Shown: piece by piece, positions 34,041-45,830 of the stretch
Layout: each line of letters begins with the position of its first letter
Numbering within the stretch: the stretch's first letter is position 1
NCBI GenBank assembly: GCA_031310005.1
Contig: CM062382.1
Span: 1,302,001-1,366,000 of the forward strand
Length of the DNA: 64,000 bases
Reading direction: 5' to 3'
From: Dactylellina haptotyla
Taxonomy: Eukaryota > Ascomycota > Orbiliomycetes > Orbiliales > Orbiliaceae
The notes under the pieces: generated by a model
Told to the model about the DNA's origin: nothing
Databases searched by the model: none
The model's input: only the letters and a program-made list of their open reading frames with translations
Position numbers and translations under genes: made by a program

Positions 34041-37000
34041 ATGCCCCAGCGTCCCTCATCGCCAGTCCAACGGCCCCGGTCGCCGCCGCGTCCCAGAAGC
34101 CCGACCACAAGCACATTTCAGATCCGAGGCCTACCTTCCTCGACACCTGGCCACGAAGCCGGTTCTGTGACCGTCTCCAGCAGCGAGTACGATAGCCTCG
34201 TCGCCCAGCATCCCGAGGCTGTGTTGTGCTACATCGACGAGGATGACGAAGAAGTTATCAGAGTATGCATTCACCGACCAATTACCCTATTCGACCTTTC
34301 ATAAGCACATGATGAGCTAATACTTGAACTTCAATACAGGTCGGCTCAGGTGCCGAACTACGATCCAGATGGCTTGAAGTCATGGGCTTCCCCCCTCCCC
34401 CGCCACCCATAATATTCAATGTCGAAGGCGGTTCGAAGGGTCTGCAACATTGGCAACGGATCTTCCAACAAGCTCAACCCGAAGCTCCAACGGTCGAACA
34501 ACCGAAACCTGTGGATGTCCAAGAACGGCAAGAGGTGGTCGAGGAGGAAGAAGAACAAAGGCCTTCGCTACCTCCGCGCCCGGTTACTGTTGTTGAAGAA
34601 TCCGAGGAAGAGGAAAGCTTATACGCCGCCCCTCCCGCCCCTCCTACCAAAAGGGTTGCTCCGGAAGTACCTCCAAAGGAAGAGATCGCAGAATCATCCC
34701 GAACAACAGCCCCCCGCCAATCCGAAACCTCATCGCCACTGCGAATCCCAGTCGAATTCGCCAGTGAACCTTTCGTTGCTTCTTTCGAAGCCGAAATCAA
34801 CAGGATATACGATGAGGTTGTCAGCCAGGCCGGCGGGTCCCCTCGTTGCCTCAGCCCGAGGCCGATGAGCCCACCGCCTCCACTGTCCTTGAACACCCAG
34901 CTGAACGAGAATTCCGATGCACCGAACCAGCAAAATCAAATCCCTGAAGACTTCCCACGTACTCCCGTGGAATTGATCACTGACGTCTTCAGCACTGTCA
35001 TCCAGTCCATTCAGCGTGTAGCTCAAGAAGCCACGACTCAGGCCGCCAGAGCATTCCCACCCACCCCCAACGGCGAAGGAAGAAACTCCCCAGCCGAGAC
35101 CCTGGATGCCTTCAACATCGCTGTTCAACAGCTGTTGAAGAACTTCACAGACCAATTGCACACCCTGGCCACCGAGGCAGTCGTGTCCGCCAGTAACCCT
35201 CGCGCCAACCCCCAACACCCAGCGGCCGTCATCAGAACATTTGCTGAGACTGTTGGCCATGCCGCCGTCCAAAATGCCGGCCGCGTCAGAGAAGGCGTTC
35301 GTGGTGTCGGATCGGATGCCGGTGTCGAAGCTCGCAAAGCTGCTGAGGAGATCAAGAAGGCTGCAGAGGAGGTTAAGAAGGCCGCTCAAATTGTTGGCCA
35401 CGAAGTTGGCAGGAGAGGATCCGCCATTGGCCAAGGAGTCGGCCAAGGAGTCGGCAGCGCCACTAGAGAGGTCGGTAAGGTGTTCAGTAATGGAGCCGGT
35501 ATCGTTACCGGGTTCGCGGGCGGATTGGTTCGCAACTTGAGCGGTCAATCCAACGCCCCAGCACAGTCTCCAGCTCCGGAGCCAGCTTCGGAAGCGTCTC
35601 GTCCTGAGGATGCGCCAGAGGTCGTCCAAGAACCGAGAACTCTTCTTCCAGAGGCCGTCCCAGAGGCCTTCCCAGAAGCAGCTGAGGCCGCTACTGCGGA
35701 ACATCCTGTCCCTGGTTCGTTCCCCGCTACTCCTCCAACGCTCATCATTCCTCCAATGCCCAATTGCCAGCTCCCTGTTGCACCACAGCCTGGTTACATT
35801 CCCTGCCCTCCACCTCAACAGGGCGAGCTTGTACAACCGCCGCCGCCTCCGCCTCCGCCTCCAGTTCCTGGATTCGAACTACCACCTCCGCCGCCTCCAC
35901 ATCATGGTAAGCATATGCCACCTCACCATGGCTTCCCTCCTATGCCGTTCCATCATTATCCTCCTCCTCCTCCTCCTGGCCACTTCCCTCCGCCCCACCA
36001 CCACCATTTCCACCACCCTCCTCCTCCCCCTCCCCCTCTTCCAATTCCCTATCACCCTGTAGACCTTCATTTCCATCACCCACCTGCGCACCCCCCGAGC
36101 CATACCCCTGGTTGGCATCATGGTCGCTCGGGTGGCGCTTGGTCTGGCTTCGGAAGGAATGATGATAACTCCTTGGCTCAAAACTTTGGAAGCGAAGGCG
36201 AACATGTGCATAACTTTGGTTTGCACGACACATTTTCGGGAATGGGTATCAACGATATCAAAGGAAAGGAGGCCGAAAGCTCTGAGACTTCATCGTCCTC
36301 TGATTCCGAACGTGACTACAAGGTTCGTAAGGGACCGTTCCGTCACCGTGGCATCTACAGAGGCGGTGACCGATCCAGGCGTCGTCGAAGGTCTCAAGAA
36401 AGCGCACACTTTAGTGATAGTTCGTTTTCTGGTGACAGGTCTTGGAGGAAACCTTATCGAAGGAGTCCCCCAAAGGCCATGGACTCGCCGTTTGAGAATC
36501 CGTGGTGCACTACCCTCAAGCCACCCAGCCAAGGTGATGCTTTCAACGTGCCCAGGGACTTCAAGCCTGTTCCACCTCCAAAACCTTTCCACGGTTTCCC
36601 GCATCAGTTCCCACCACCGCCTCCTCAGTTCTTCCCGCCATTGCCATCATTTCCGACCAACCCACCGTCGCCGGGGCCAATGCCAGTGCCAGAGCTGGAC
36701 AACTGCCTTCCTCCACTCGCAAGTGTGGTTCCAGGGTTTGGTGGAGGATCGAGCCCGCTCTTGGATAGAAGACACAGCAGTTACATCCCCCTTGATACAA
36801 CATCGGGTGTTAGTGATAGCGAGAGCGAGGATGATTGGAAAGATACCAAGGAGAAAATGGATGGCGTGCCTGAGGTCCCGGAGCATGAGAAGGTGAACCT
36901 AGTCGACCTAGAATCCAGCGTATCATCCCTGGCTTCAAAGTCACCTATTCCTGAATCAATGAGACATACTACTCCATTGTTTCCTGGACATGGACTCCGA

Positions 37001-38134
37001 AGATCGCGAACCACAACAGATTCGTTTGGTAAGCATCAACCGTGGCTTCAACCGTGGCAACGCCGCATGAACGATTCTATCGATGCAGAGAGCTCCGAAG
37101 CGATGAAGAGGTTCCCCTCATTGTCAGAACTTCAGCGAGATTGGCACGAGCCATACGGGCCCCCTCCACCTAGCCAACCCGTACAGCCACCTCAACTCCC
37201 ATCCATGGCCACAAGCAGTCCTTTCGACGACTTCTCCTCCCTTGCCTCGGCTTTGCCTCCTATCTCCACGATCAAAGTCAACAACGGTCCCTCAAACCCG
37301 TTCACCAATATTTCTTCGGCAGCTCCAGCCGCTCCGCTTCCCGGTGCCTGGCCCTTCGCACCCGCTCCACCTGCTCCGCTAGTGGACACATCCGATGGCG
37401 TATCCATCATCACTGGAGCTACAGCAGGATCAGCGGGCAAGCAACCGCTTCCAAATCCTCGCCCAAACTCCCGTAATCCCTTCCTTACTCATCCGGTTGA
37501 TACAACCTTCACACCACCCGCCAATTACAACTTCCCACCTATTCCTGGGAACCTCCACCGTGCGACCTCTATGAGCAACGCCAGCACGCGCAGCCGCCAG
37601 TCTTCAACATCGACTGTGCGATTCGCAGAACCGCTGGTACCGCGACGAGCGCACACCGTTCTTGTTTCTTCTACCAGAAACAACCACCACAGCGGCCGAC
37701 TCTCCAGTCCCTTCAGCGCTATGCCGGGCCATTTCCCAGAGGAACCGTTGCCCGTTCCTCAGCCACAGACGAGCCAATCAGCCATTGAGGAAGCTCTGGC
37801 GCGGGAACGTGAGCGCATGCGTCTCATTGAGGAAGTGGAGGAGAGCGTCCGCCGCAGCAGCGAGGAGTTTGAGGAACAGCAGAGGATTAACGCGGCCTCA
37901 TCGGTAGCAGCAGCGGCTAATAGTAGAATACCAATTGCAGGCAGTAACAATAGATCGGTAACCTGGGATGACGATCCGATTGATAAGTGCGTGCAGAGTT
38001 TGATCGAGATGGGGTACACGGAGCTGGGAACGGATAGACTCCGAGTATTTTCCGAGATGAGTGGAGGTAGAGTTGAGGAGGCTGTCGAGATGCTAGAAGA
38101 TGAGAGGGGCGCATGGCAGACGTTTACACGTTAA
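34041..38134 (+). CDS. PB1-like / UBA protein, candidate selective-autophagy receptor
   Basis: Two exons, 34041-34262 and 34340-38134, give 1338 residues; the intron has a GTATGC donor and a CAG acceptor in phase 0. Near residues 60-85 the segment CYIDEDDEEVIRV followed by GSGAEL fits the acidic OPCA motif of PB1 domains. Residues about 395-475 form an amphipathic region (KAAEEIKKAAEEVKKAAQIV, then repeated GVGQ). Residues about 570-670 are almost only Pro and His. An Arg/Ser-rich segment follows. DDFSSL at 1037-1042 has the form of an Atg8-binding LIR (acidic residues, then F-x-x-L). Residues about 1287-1330 form a UBA domain with the MGY loop (SLIEMGY) and the closing helix AVEMLEDE. Ubiquitin binding is a fair inference; an autophagy role is a guess from the order of parts. 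No ZZ or FW domain is visible, unlike p62 and NBR1. Confidence 0.85.
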
Positions 38135-38642
38135 AAATTGAATAGTCGGATAGGTCGCGTGGTTTTTTTTTGTTTTTTTTTTTGGATTTCTTTTCTTCCC
38201 ATACGTCGTTTGAGGGTTACCCTTTGGGTGTAAATCCTATAATTCCCATTGCGTATTATTATCTCTTCTCTTAAAAAAAAGGGTTACAAGCGGTGGATCG
38301 GTCATTTTACTTGTGAGCATGGATAGCGGAGTTTATGTTCATATTTCCCTTCCTTTGGATATTAGGTGGTTGGAGCGGCAGCGGGTTTAATTGACGCTCA
38401 TTATTGGATATCGGACAGGTGATAGTAAACAGTAGCAACCAGGATGTGTATTAAGGTATTTGTCAAAGTCATGTTTAAAGTAAAATATCCTTGAAACGCT
38501 ATAAATTGGAATGTTAAACGTTAAAAATATATAAAATGCTAAAATGACGGTCCGCTATACAATACACATATTACTATAAATATCATACATATCTCACGAA
38601 TCCTTCCTTATATATCGTTCTAATTTGATATTATTCTGAATC
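38135..38642. other. Convergent 3' ends
   Basis: AT-rich region between the stop codons of the PB1/UBA gene and the FHA gene, with several poly-T and poly-A runs (near 38162-38182 and 38272-38280). It should contain the polyadenylation sites of both. Confidence 0.5.
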
Positions 38643-39605
38643 CTACTTCTCCAACATGAGTACGTACTCCCTCGTACTATGCCCAAACACAACCACATCC
38701 TTCTCCATAAGCTCGTAATACCTCTCCTTCGGAATCTCCTCCCCGTTGACTTTTGTCCCGTTCGCGCTTCCCAGGTCGATGATATACGGTTTCACCTTCC
38801 CTTCTTTCTCGCCCCATTCGTTAACCTTAACCACAAAACGGAATTGTATCACCGCATGCTGCTTCGATGCCGAGGGATGATCGATTGGTAGATCGGCGAC
38901 GAGGCGGTCCCGGCCGACCAGCCAGGCAGTACGCGTGGACAGCGGAATAGTGTCAATCACATCGGAGGCCTTGAAGATGAAGAGGCGGTAGGTTTGCGAG
39001 GACGGCGGGAGGCGGGCTTCCGGCGGCTCGACGTATTTGAGAACGACGCCGTTGAAGGTGTTGGTTTCGGCGACGAGATGGGTGGTACGGTTGAAGTTCG
39101 GTTGTTCTTTAGGTGGGGCTTCTGGGTCTTCTCCTTCGACGTCACCTCCACCCGTATCCTTCTCTTTCTCGAGGGAACGGTCTCGTTTGCGGTCTCTGTG
39201 GGAGATTGAACGGGATCGGGAGCGTCTTCTGTCACGGTGGCGGGGGCGTTCGCGGCGCCTGTCTCTTTCTCTGTCTCTATCGCGATAATTGTCTCGGTCT
39301 CTGCTTCTATCGCGATCTCGGTCTCGGTCCCGCCGTGACTTTCGTTCCTCGTCATCTTCGTCGTGATGTCTCCTTCGTTCTCTGTCCCTGTCCCTATCAT
39401 CATATTTCCGTCGCTCTCTATCTTCGCGGTTGTCTTTCCGCCGTGCTAGCTCCTTGGTGGGGGCGCCGGAATCCTTCCGGTCTTCTTCCGAGTCTTCCTC
39501 CCATCTGCTCCGTTTCTTTGCCTTATCAGGTTTATCTTCGGCCTTTCGATCGCGTGGAGACCGCGAGCGCGCACGGGTCGGTGAGGGTGAGTCCCAGCGA
39601 CCCAT
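38643..39605 (-). CDS. FHA-domain RES-complex protein (SNIP1/Pml1 type)
   Basis: Single exon of 320 residues, ATG at 39605. Residues 1-155 are an SR-like region of Arg-Asp, Arg-Glu and Arg-Ser dipeptides. A short linker contains PNFNRTTHLVAETNTFNGVV, the conserved stretch before the FHA fold in SNIP1 and Pml1. The FHA domain fills the rest: GRDR, then HPSASKQHAVIQF, then DLGSANGTKVNGEEIP, which hold the Arg, Ser, His and Asn positions of phosphothreonine-binding FHA domains. In yeast Pml1 works with Snu17 and Bud13 in the RES complex, which helps pre-mRNA retention and splicing. The size, with the long SR-like region, is closer to animal SNIP1 and plant DAWDLE than to the short yeast protein. 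Confidence 0.9.
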   Translation of the reverse strand: MGRWDSPSPTRARSRSPRDRKAEDKPDKAKKRSRWEEDSEEDRKDSGAPTKELARRKDNREDRERRKYDDRDRDRERRRHHDEDDEERKSRRDRDRDRDRSRDRDNYRDRDRERDRRRERPRHRDRRRSRSRSISHRDRKRDRSLEKEKDTGGGDVEGEDPEAPPKEQPNFNRTTHLVAETNTFNGVVLKYVEPPEARLPPSSQTYRLFIFKASDVIDTIPLSTRTAWLVGRDRLVADLPIDHPSASKQHAVIQFRFVVKVNEWGEKEGKVKPYIIDLGSANGTKVNGEEIPKERYYELMEKDVVVFGHSTREYVLMLEK

Positions 39606-42600
39606 TGAAGGGTGGTCTTTGCACAGTCGATGACGGATTACAGTGGCGACAACCTTGTCCGCAGCCGGTGGTAAAGCTCAAAAGTAAGGGTGTGAGAACC
39701 GGAAACCAGGGAGAAACTTTTAAAACTTTCGCGTGGCGACAACTTTTGACTTCTCGAGGTAAGGGCGCTCCGGGCCCCTTGATTTTGGATTGATTTCCTT
39801 ACTGCGGGCTGGGTAGCTGCGTTAAAGCGGGGGCGTATAATCCGATTGAGGTTCGTGATGTCGTGACCAGCTCGCGAAACCCAACATGATGATGAAGCTC
39901 CACGAGACCAAAGCTTTGCGGTTCCACAAGAAAGCTTGGCATCATCGCCGTGTTGCAATTTTCACAACACAACACTTTTTCGCGAACCCGGCATTTGTTG
40001 CAAATCGACGATGCCAGATCACCATCATCGGCAAGCATCCTCGCGTATTGACCGACATGACCTGACCCTCTCGCGAAGACCGAAGGGAAAAGCGCCTTCG
40101 TCCGTGAGTGTTTCAGAATCTTCACCGCAAATACAAATACAGCAGGTAGAGCCCGTAATTCTCTCAATGTTCTCACAAGGTTTCAAACGGCACTTCTGCG
40201 AGCGCGAGCGTGATATCAATCTACTCATTTAGTGTTTCGCACAGACCTCGCGACGCCTCTGTTTTCAGGCATTCTAGCATCGACAGAACAGGAAGGCATA
40301 CGAATACGGAAAACATTGTCTGCATCATCGACGTCTTTATCACATTCGAAATATTAATCGTAGTGTATATCGTACCCGGGCGTTTAGCTCACAAAATACT
40401 TGGAAATCCGGCTATGGAGCTCCAGAACCGACTATTTTAGTTGGTCCGCCACCACCATCGCCGGGATTTATGCAACCATCAATTAAAATAATCAAATAAT
40501 CATCGTAGAGATTATCAGTGGCAATCATGCGGCGCCGGGCGAAACGAGGGTAGGCTGGATTAGGCAATCCGCAGAGAGTCATCCGTGATCTAGGCCGGTT
40601 GCTCAGTCGATGTGCATGCACGTCTATAGACTGGATTGCTTCTAGGCGATCACTCATCCGACTTCACAGCCTTGTTGTAATTTTCCTTTATTTCTGATAT
40701 CGATGCCTGAAATCCTGCCTGAAATCCAGGCCGAGATGTTCTATAGCTGTGCCGTATTACGTCTACCAACAGGTTACGGTTGTGCCGAATAGTTATCACG
40801 GGCTAAATAACTCAACTCATTCGTTAATAGTTCTTTTTTACGAGCAACTCGTCACGGACGTTGTATTTTATCGTTTCCATGCCTATGTTTTCTTTTAATG
40901 TGAATCATATTGTGCTCTAACTTGCTGTCCAACAGCAACTGCTAACCCAACGTTCGGAAAGAAATGTCACCCTCTCCCAAATAGTATAACCTCCCCGGCA
41001 TTTGTTGCCCGAATGCGATGGAGGAATAATAATCAGAACGCATGATGCAATCGTAATTTCAAAATCTTCTCAGCTCATTCATCTTCTCACCTGACCTGGC
41101 AACCAGGGCGCTCTTCCCTCCCGATCCAGTCGCCGATGGTGGGGTGTTTATTTTAGTAGACAGGGCATGAGGGACAAAAATTAATATTCTAACGATAGAT
41201 GTCAGGTATATCCGAACCTCGCCCTTGACGCCCTGAGAAATGCGGCTACATTTTTCTGGTAATCCCCGGCCCGGCTAAGTTAGGTCCAGTTCCCATCCTC
41301 TCTAATTTATCACCCCTTGCTTTCCCTTTCCTCCATCGAGAATTTCGTGACGAGCCGAAAATCAAGGACGGGCAAAAATCGAAATGGGCACCATGGTTAC
41401 GTTGACCTCGAAGAGTCAGTAACCTAGTCGATATACGCTTGTTTAGTGGGCGGTCTGGTATCGAATTTCCTTTATGGGAATGGTGGCAGGGTGGATATCA
41501 AGTTCAAGGTTTTTTAGTCAACTTATTTTTTTTTTATCACGGAGGGAAACCGGACTAAACTCTCCATGGGTTGCTGTGGTGGTCGGGGTTCGGCTAAAGC
41601 TGTGGTACATGTAGACGACGATTTAATTTCGCTTGGAGGGCACCGGAATGGACGTGGGTGTGGGAGTTTGGTTATTGGGTGCAGTTGCCGTTTTAAGGTG
41701 GCGCTAGTGGGGGAGGCGGGACGACCTTGGCTCTGTTTCGATAACGGATTTTTTTTTCTCTCATGGTGGGTTGAAAGGAATAGCGGAGTACAGCCCCCGG
41801 TGATAATAGTAATAACAACATCTATCGACGGTGGGTTTTTGTTTTTCAAATAATAATTTCCTGACGTAGGCCCTTGACTAACGAGGTTGAGGAGCTGAGA
41901 AAGGCTGGGAAGTTCCAGGCCTTCTCATCCTTTTTTCCCTTGTTCCTTCTTTCCGGGTCGTGTGTGACCGGAGAATCTGATCCCAGTCAGATATGTGATA
42001 TGTTATATTCCAACATATTTTTATTTGTGATTGCCTTGTCGAGAAAAAAATATCTCGTCGAGACGAACGACTTGTATAGGTCTAGATTTGTAACAAAAGA
42101 GTAGGTAGCTTTTTTTTTTTGTTCTTCAGCCTTTTGCACGATAGTGCCAGCGATAACCTTGATAACAAAGGTTTTTTCATTATCTAGTTTGCCTTATGAT
42201 ACTAGCGCATCCAAGGCATTCAGGCCTGTTTCCAACTTCCAGATCGGAGACCCAAGCATCACCACAGCTGCCTTTTGAGATTATCCGATTCCACTTTTAC
42301 TTCTTGAGAGGTTTATGCATGGGACGGCGGGGTTCCCATGTGGAATGGAATACCCGAGGAATGGGTAGCGATACAATCTATTTTTTGCCCTTGAACAATG
42401 AGAAAACCTTCAGTTCACCCGCGATTACATAGATGAATGGAGACGAAACTAACGAAGTTTAACCATCAAAGAGGTCAAAGCTTACCAATTCTGGCAGCTG
42501 CAGGCTGATGATTTGTGGTGTTCGAACCCACCACATTCCTCTCGATAGACAGCCACCATTTTTTAATTCTAATGTTATTTTAGCTGCATGAATAAAGGCC

Positions 42601-45600
42601 GTCAGCACACTTTGTGTGCTTTAATCTGGAGTGACGGCTCGTGTATCCGATCCTAACTCGCGTAGGATCTGGCAGGATGGCAAGACATGTTACCAAGCAC
42701 GCCACACAGAGGAAAATTCCAAGGCGATCTTCTAGACTGGAAGGCACAGGTGAAATTGAAATTCGTCGATCCACAATTGTGGACTTTTTGTCCCAAGCTA
42801 AGGCTGATTGTAACCGCCGAACCCATTGGGAATCATCCATGCCACTTTCTCGCGGTCCAATGAGCGTTGTCGCAGGAAATATCTACGGTTTGAAGGCCAG
42901 CGGTGTCGTATCGATACTGTGCTTATCGATTAGATTAAATGACCAATCCTGTGAGTTTGTTCCTTTCGGGATTCCGAGGGAAAAAGGGTTGTTGGTAAGG
43001 CACAGGTACAGTTTGAGTTTGCACTCCGTTTCCTGGATAATCTCACATCTGATACCATATCGTTTTTAGTTTTTGCCTTGTGCGATTCTCGGACCCTTGG
43101 TAGTAAGATTTTCGGGTTCGATCCATCAAGAGTGTTTCGAAAACAGCCTCGGTGGACTTCGCTGTTTTCAGACGAGTTTCGTATCCTCGTCGTTTCTGTC
43201 ACAGAGTCTTGATAATACGAACTCTAGAACATCATTAACGCACGGGTCGGGTAGAAGATTCTGAAGCATGAACGTTCGCCAAAGACGGCAAGCACAAGCA
43301 GAACGGAACGGCGGCTGAATGAGATCAGGTTCCCGGCCCACATCTGCATGCGTTTGGATTAATGGTGGTGGTTGAAGGCCCGCGAGAATTCGCCTGTGGA
43401 CTCGAAAAATAGAACTCCAGAGGCAAAGAACCGCACGAGCGCGAAGAAAAAGATGGGGGACAGGCAGGAAAAGAAAAAGCAACAGCTTAACGACAGAAGG
43501 AAAGGAAAGTGCTTTCTTCTTTTCTCTATTTGAAGCCGACCGGAAATTGGCCTGGGACTGCTGCAATCCCTGCACAGACCAATCGAGTTGGGTCGTTCGT
43601 GTTTCGGCGGATCCATGTTCATGCAAACGTCGACGAATCAGAGCGGGTCAGACGACGAGGGTAAGCCAACACCACGAGAGAGAAACCGTCGACAGACAGA
43701 AAATACAAGACCCACTCACACGGCTTGTGGATCAGCCAACCCCATGACTCCAAAGGCCGCAAACATGCACGTTGCTATCGGCGTCCCATGACGGAGCGAT
43801 CTGTTGAGTTGACAATGGGAACACTCCCAGCGGCGCAAGTCTCGAATACTTTCGGGCACCGTAAGGACCCATTGAACGGCGCCCATTGCGTGCTTGTACA
43901 GGTTACCAGAGCAAAACTCCAAATCCAACTAAGGCAGCCGCGCATAGGTACAGCTTTTGCATGACTTATGATCGAATACCTCTCTTTCGTGCTCTGGGGC
44001 CGGTGGATCTTGAAAGGAAATACCCACCGCCCTGGTAGATTTACTACGTGACATGACATGCGCCGCGCAGCAAATATATTAGTGAACTAGAGCAAACCGC
44101 ATTTTCTGGACAGAACGGGAAAAAATGAAATTGTAAACAGTTGCGCGACACCTGTTTCCCGCTTGTGATCAGATCACGAAACATATCTCATGGATATTCA
44201 GGAACCGTGTGGTAAAATAAGACGAATGTTAATAGCAATATTTTATTCACTTTTGACGTGATATTTCCGTTCCAGATTCCAGGGTAGACATGGCATTTTT
44301 CACCTGGAGGGGCTATTTTGACAAGCCACTTTTTACGCGAACAGTCAGAAACCCTAGCTCTCAGGCGCATTATTGGAGGGGGAGGGGCAATGGTGCGGTT
44401 TATCACATCACATCCTTTCATCCCACAACACGGCACGGCGGTTCTGGCCCGGGGTATTCTGATACTCGGGACCTTTCTCGTCGGCCGTTTTCGAAATACC
44501 GTGCGCAATAAGGGGGTTCTCGATTTCGTAGATTATCATCCTCGTCGATGGGTAATTGTAAATTAATGAAATGCAGTTCTTCTTTTTGTAATAAAAAGCG
44601 ATCGTGGTCGCTTCCTGCCGCTAAGGAGTAACCTGTGTTCAAAACCTCGGCCGTTGAGTATCAGGTGGGAGCGAACTAGGGTTTGTAAAATTCCGAAAGT
44701 TTATGACCTGCTCCATGATCCCCTCCTTCTATAATCGATAATAACCTTTGAGAACATTATACTACCATCGGTTTATCATTTCTATATTTCACATGGACTG
44801 GGACGGAAAACATTTTCATCAAGTCGGCAATTTGAAGCTCATTATTGGCGAATAACCCGAGAACCTCGACTCGTCGTTATTTTTCCTCTCTTTGTGTGGA
44901 GTAATCTTCACTTTGTGAATAAGCAGGCACCTACCCGAAGAAGGCACGGAAGAGAAAGGCTCGTCTATTTTCAGAATATCAGACGAAGTGTGGTCCAGAA
45001 AAACAAATAATTTAGGACGAGAGTCCGGTCTCGAGGAGGACGAAGAATTCTTAGTGGTGGGCTGACCTTGAGTTGCCGGGGTCGAGAGGCCAGGATCTTA
45101 ATCTGCGATCCGTTCTTCAACCACCCCTCCTTGCTTTGCTCGTTGCTGCGCCTAAGCCCCACGGCCGGTGTCGTACACCCACCTTCACCTTCCCTCCCGT
45201 TCAGGTTTACTTTTTTCTGCTAACCTCTGCGCTCCGTGAACTGACTGTGAAGAAAAAAATCGGCCGCTCGTCGACGTGAATTTTTTTTCTTTTCATTTAT
45301 TTGAAAAACAAAATAGTAGTTCTACCCCTTTGGTCGGGTTTGGGAAGCACAAGGTTATTATTATTGTGTAATCCATCCCTCCCTTGCTTCCTTCTTCCTT
45401 TTCTTTTACCTTCAAGATCTTTGCTGCACTATTATCTCCAGAAGGTGCAAGATCACATATTTATCTTTCTTTTTCACCGCAAAGCCTTTACAGGTTTTTT
45501 CAGCTCCGTACGACATAAATATTTATCACCATCGACGTCAAAGTATTACAAGCGGCTGTTGCCAAAAAACAAAAAAAAAGGATATAAACCGGAAGGAACC

Positions 45601-45830
45601 AGAAACATATTTTTACTATTCGATATAAGGAAGATCCGATAATTTTCAAACAGAAAGAACAAGAAACGACGACTTTTTTTCTCATTATTATTTTCCAATA
45701 ATATTTTTTTGACGATATTTTTGGTTTATTTCCCGATATATCAAATGATATAACTCGTGGAATTTCCGCAGCTTCTATCGTCTACGAAAACATCGTTGGT
45801 TCAGCACTTTCATAGTAATATTCGCCCACC
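39606..45830. other. 6.2-kb divergent intergenic region
   Basis: No gene is supported. Open frames are short and lack recognisable domains. On the minus strand around 44059-43716 two overlapping frames end at a possible GTGAGT donor near 43717-43712, but nothing joins to them. GTTCGAACC near 42522 and GGTTCGATCC near 43114 look like tRNA T-loops but have no matching acceptor stems. The proximal few hundred bases at each end should be promoters of the FHA gene and of the DUF6594 gene; the last 500 bp before 45831 are T-rich with several pyrimidine tracts. Confidence 0.45.

Noticed and set aside
34730-35836. 368-codon minus-strand open frame inside the PB1/UBA gene
   Set aside because: Antisense shadow of a biased coding region; Gly/Leu/Ser-rich with no domain.
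39113-39793. 226-codon plus-strand open frame over the FHA gene
   Set aside because: Antisense of the Arg/Asp repeat region; not a separate gene.
42480-42550. tRNA-like T-loop (GTTCGAACC)
   Set aside because: No acceptor stem, D-arm or anticodon arm can be paired around it.
43080-43125. tRNA B-box-like GGTTCGATCC
   Set aside because: No matching A box or cloverleaf upstream.
43716-44059. Two overlapping minus-strand frames, one with AAFGVMGLADPQAV before a GTGAGT donor, considered as a DUF423-like gene
   Set aside because: The expected next motif (a helix with TAAHYQ-like sequence) is not found downstream and the order of motifs does not fit.
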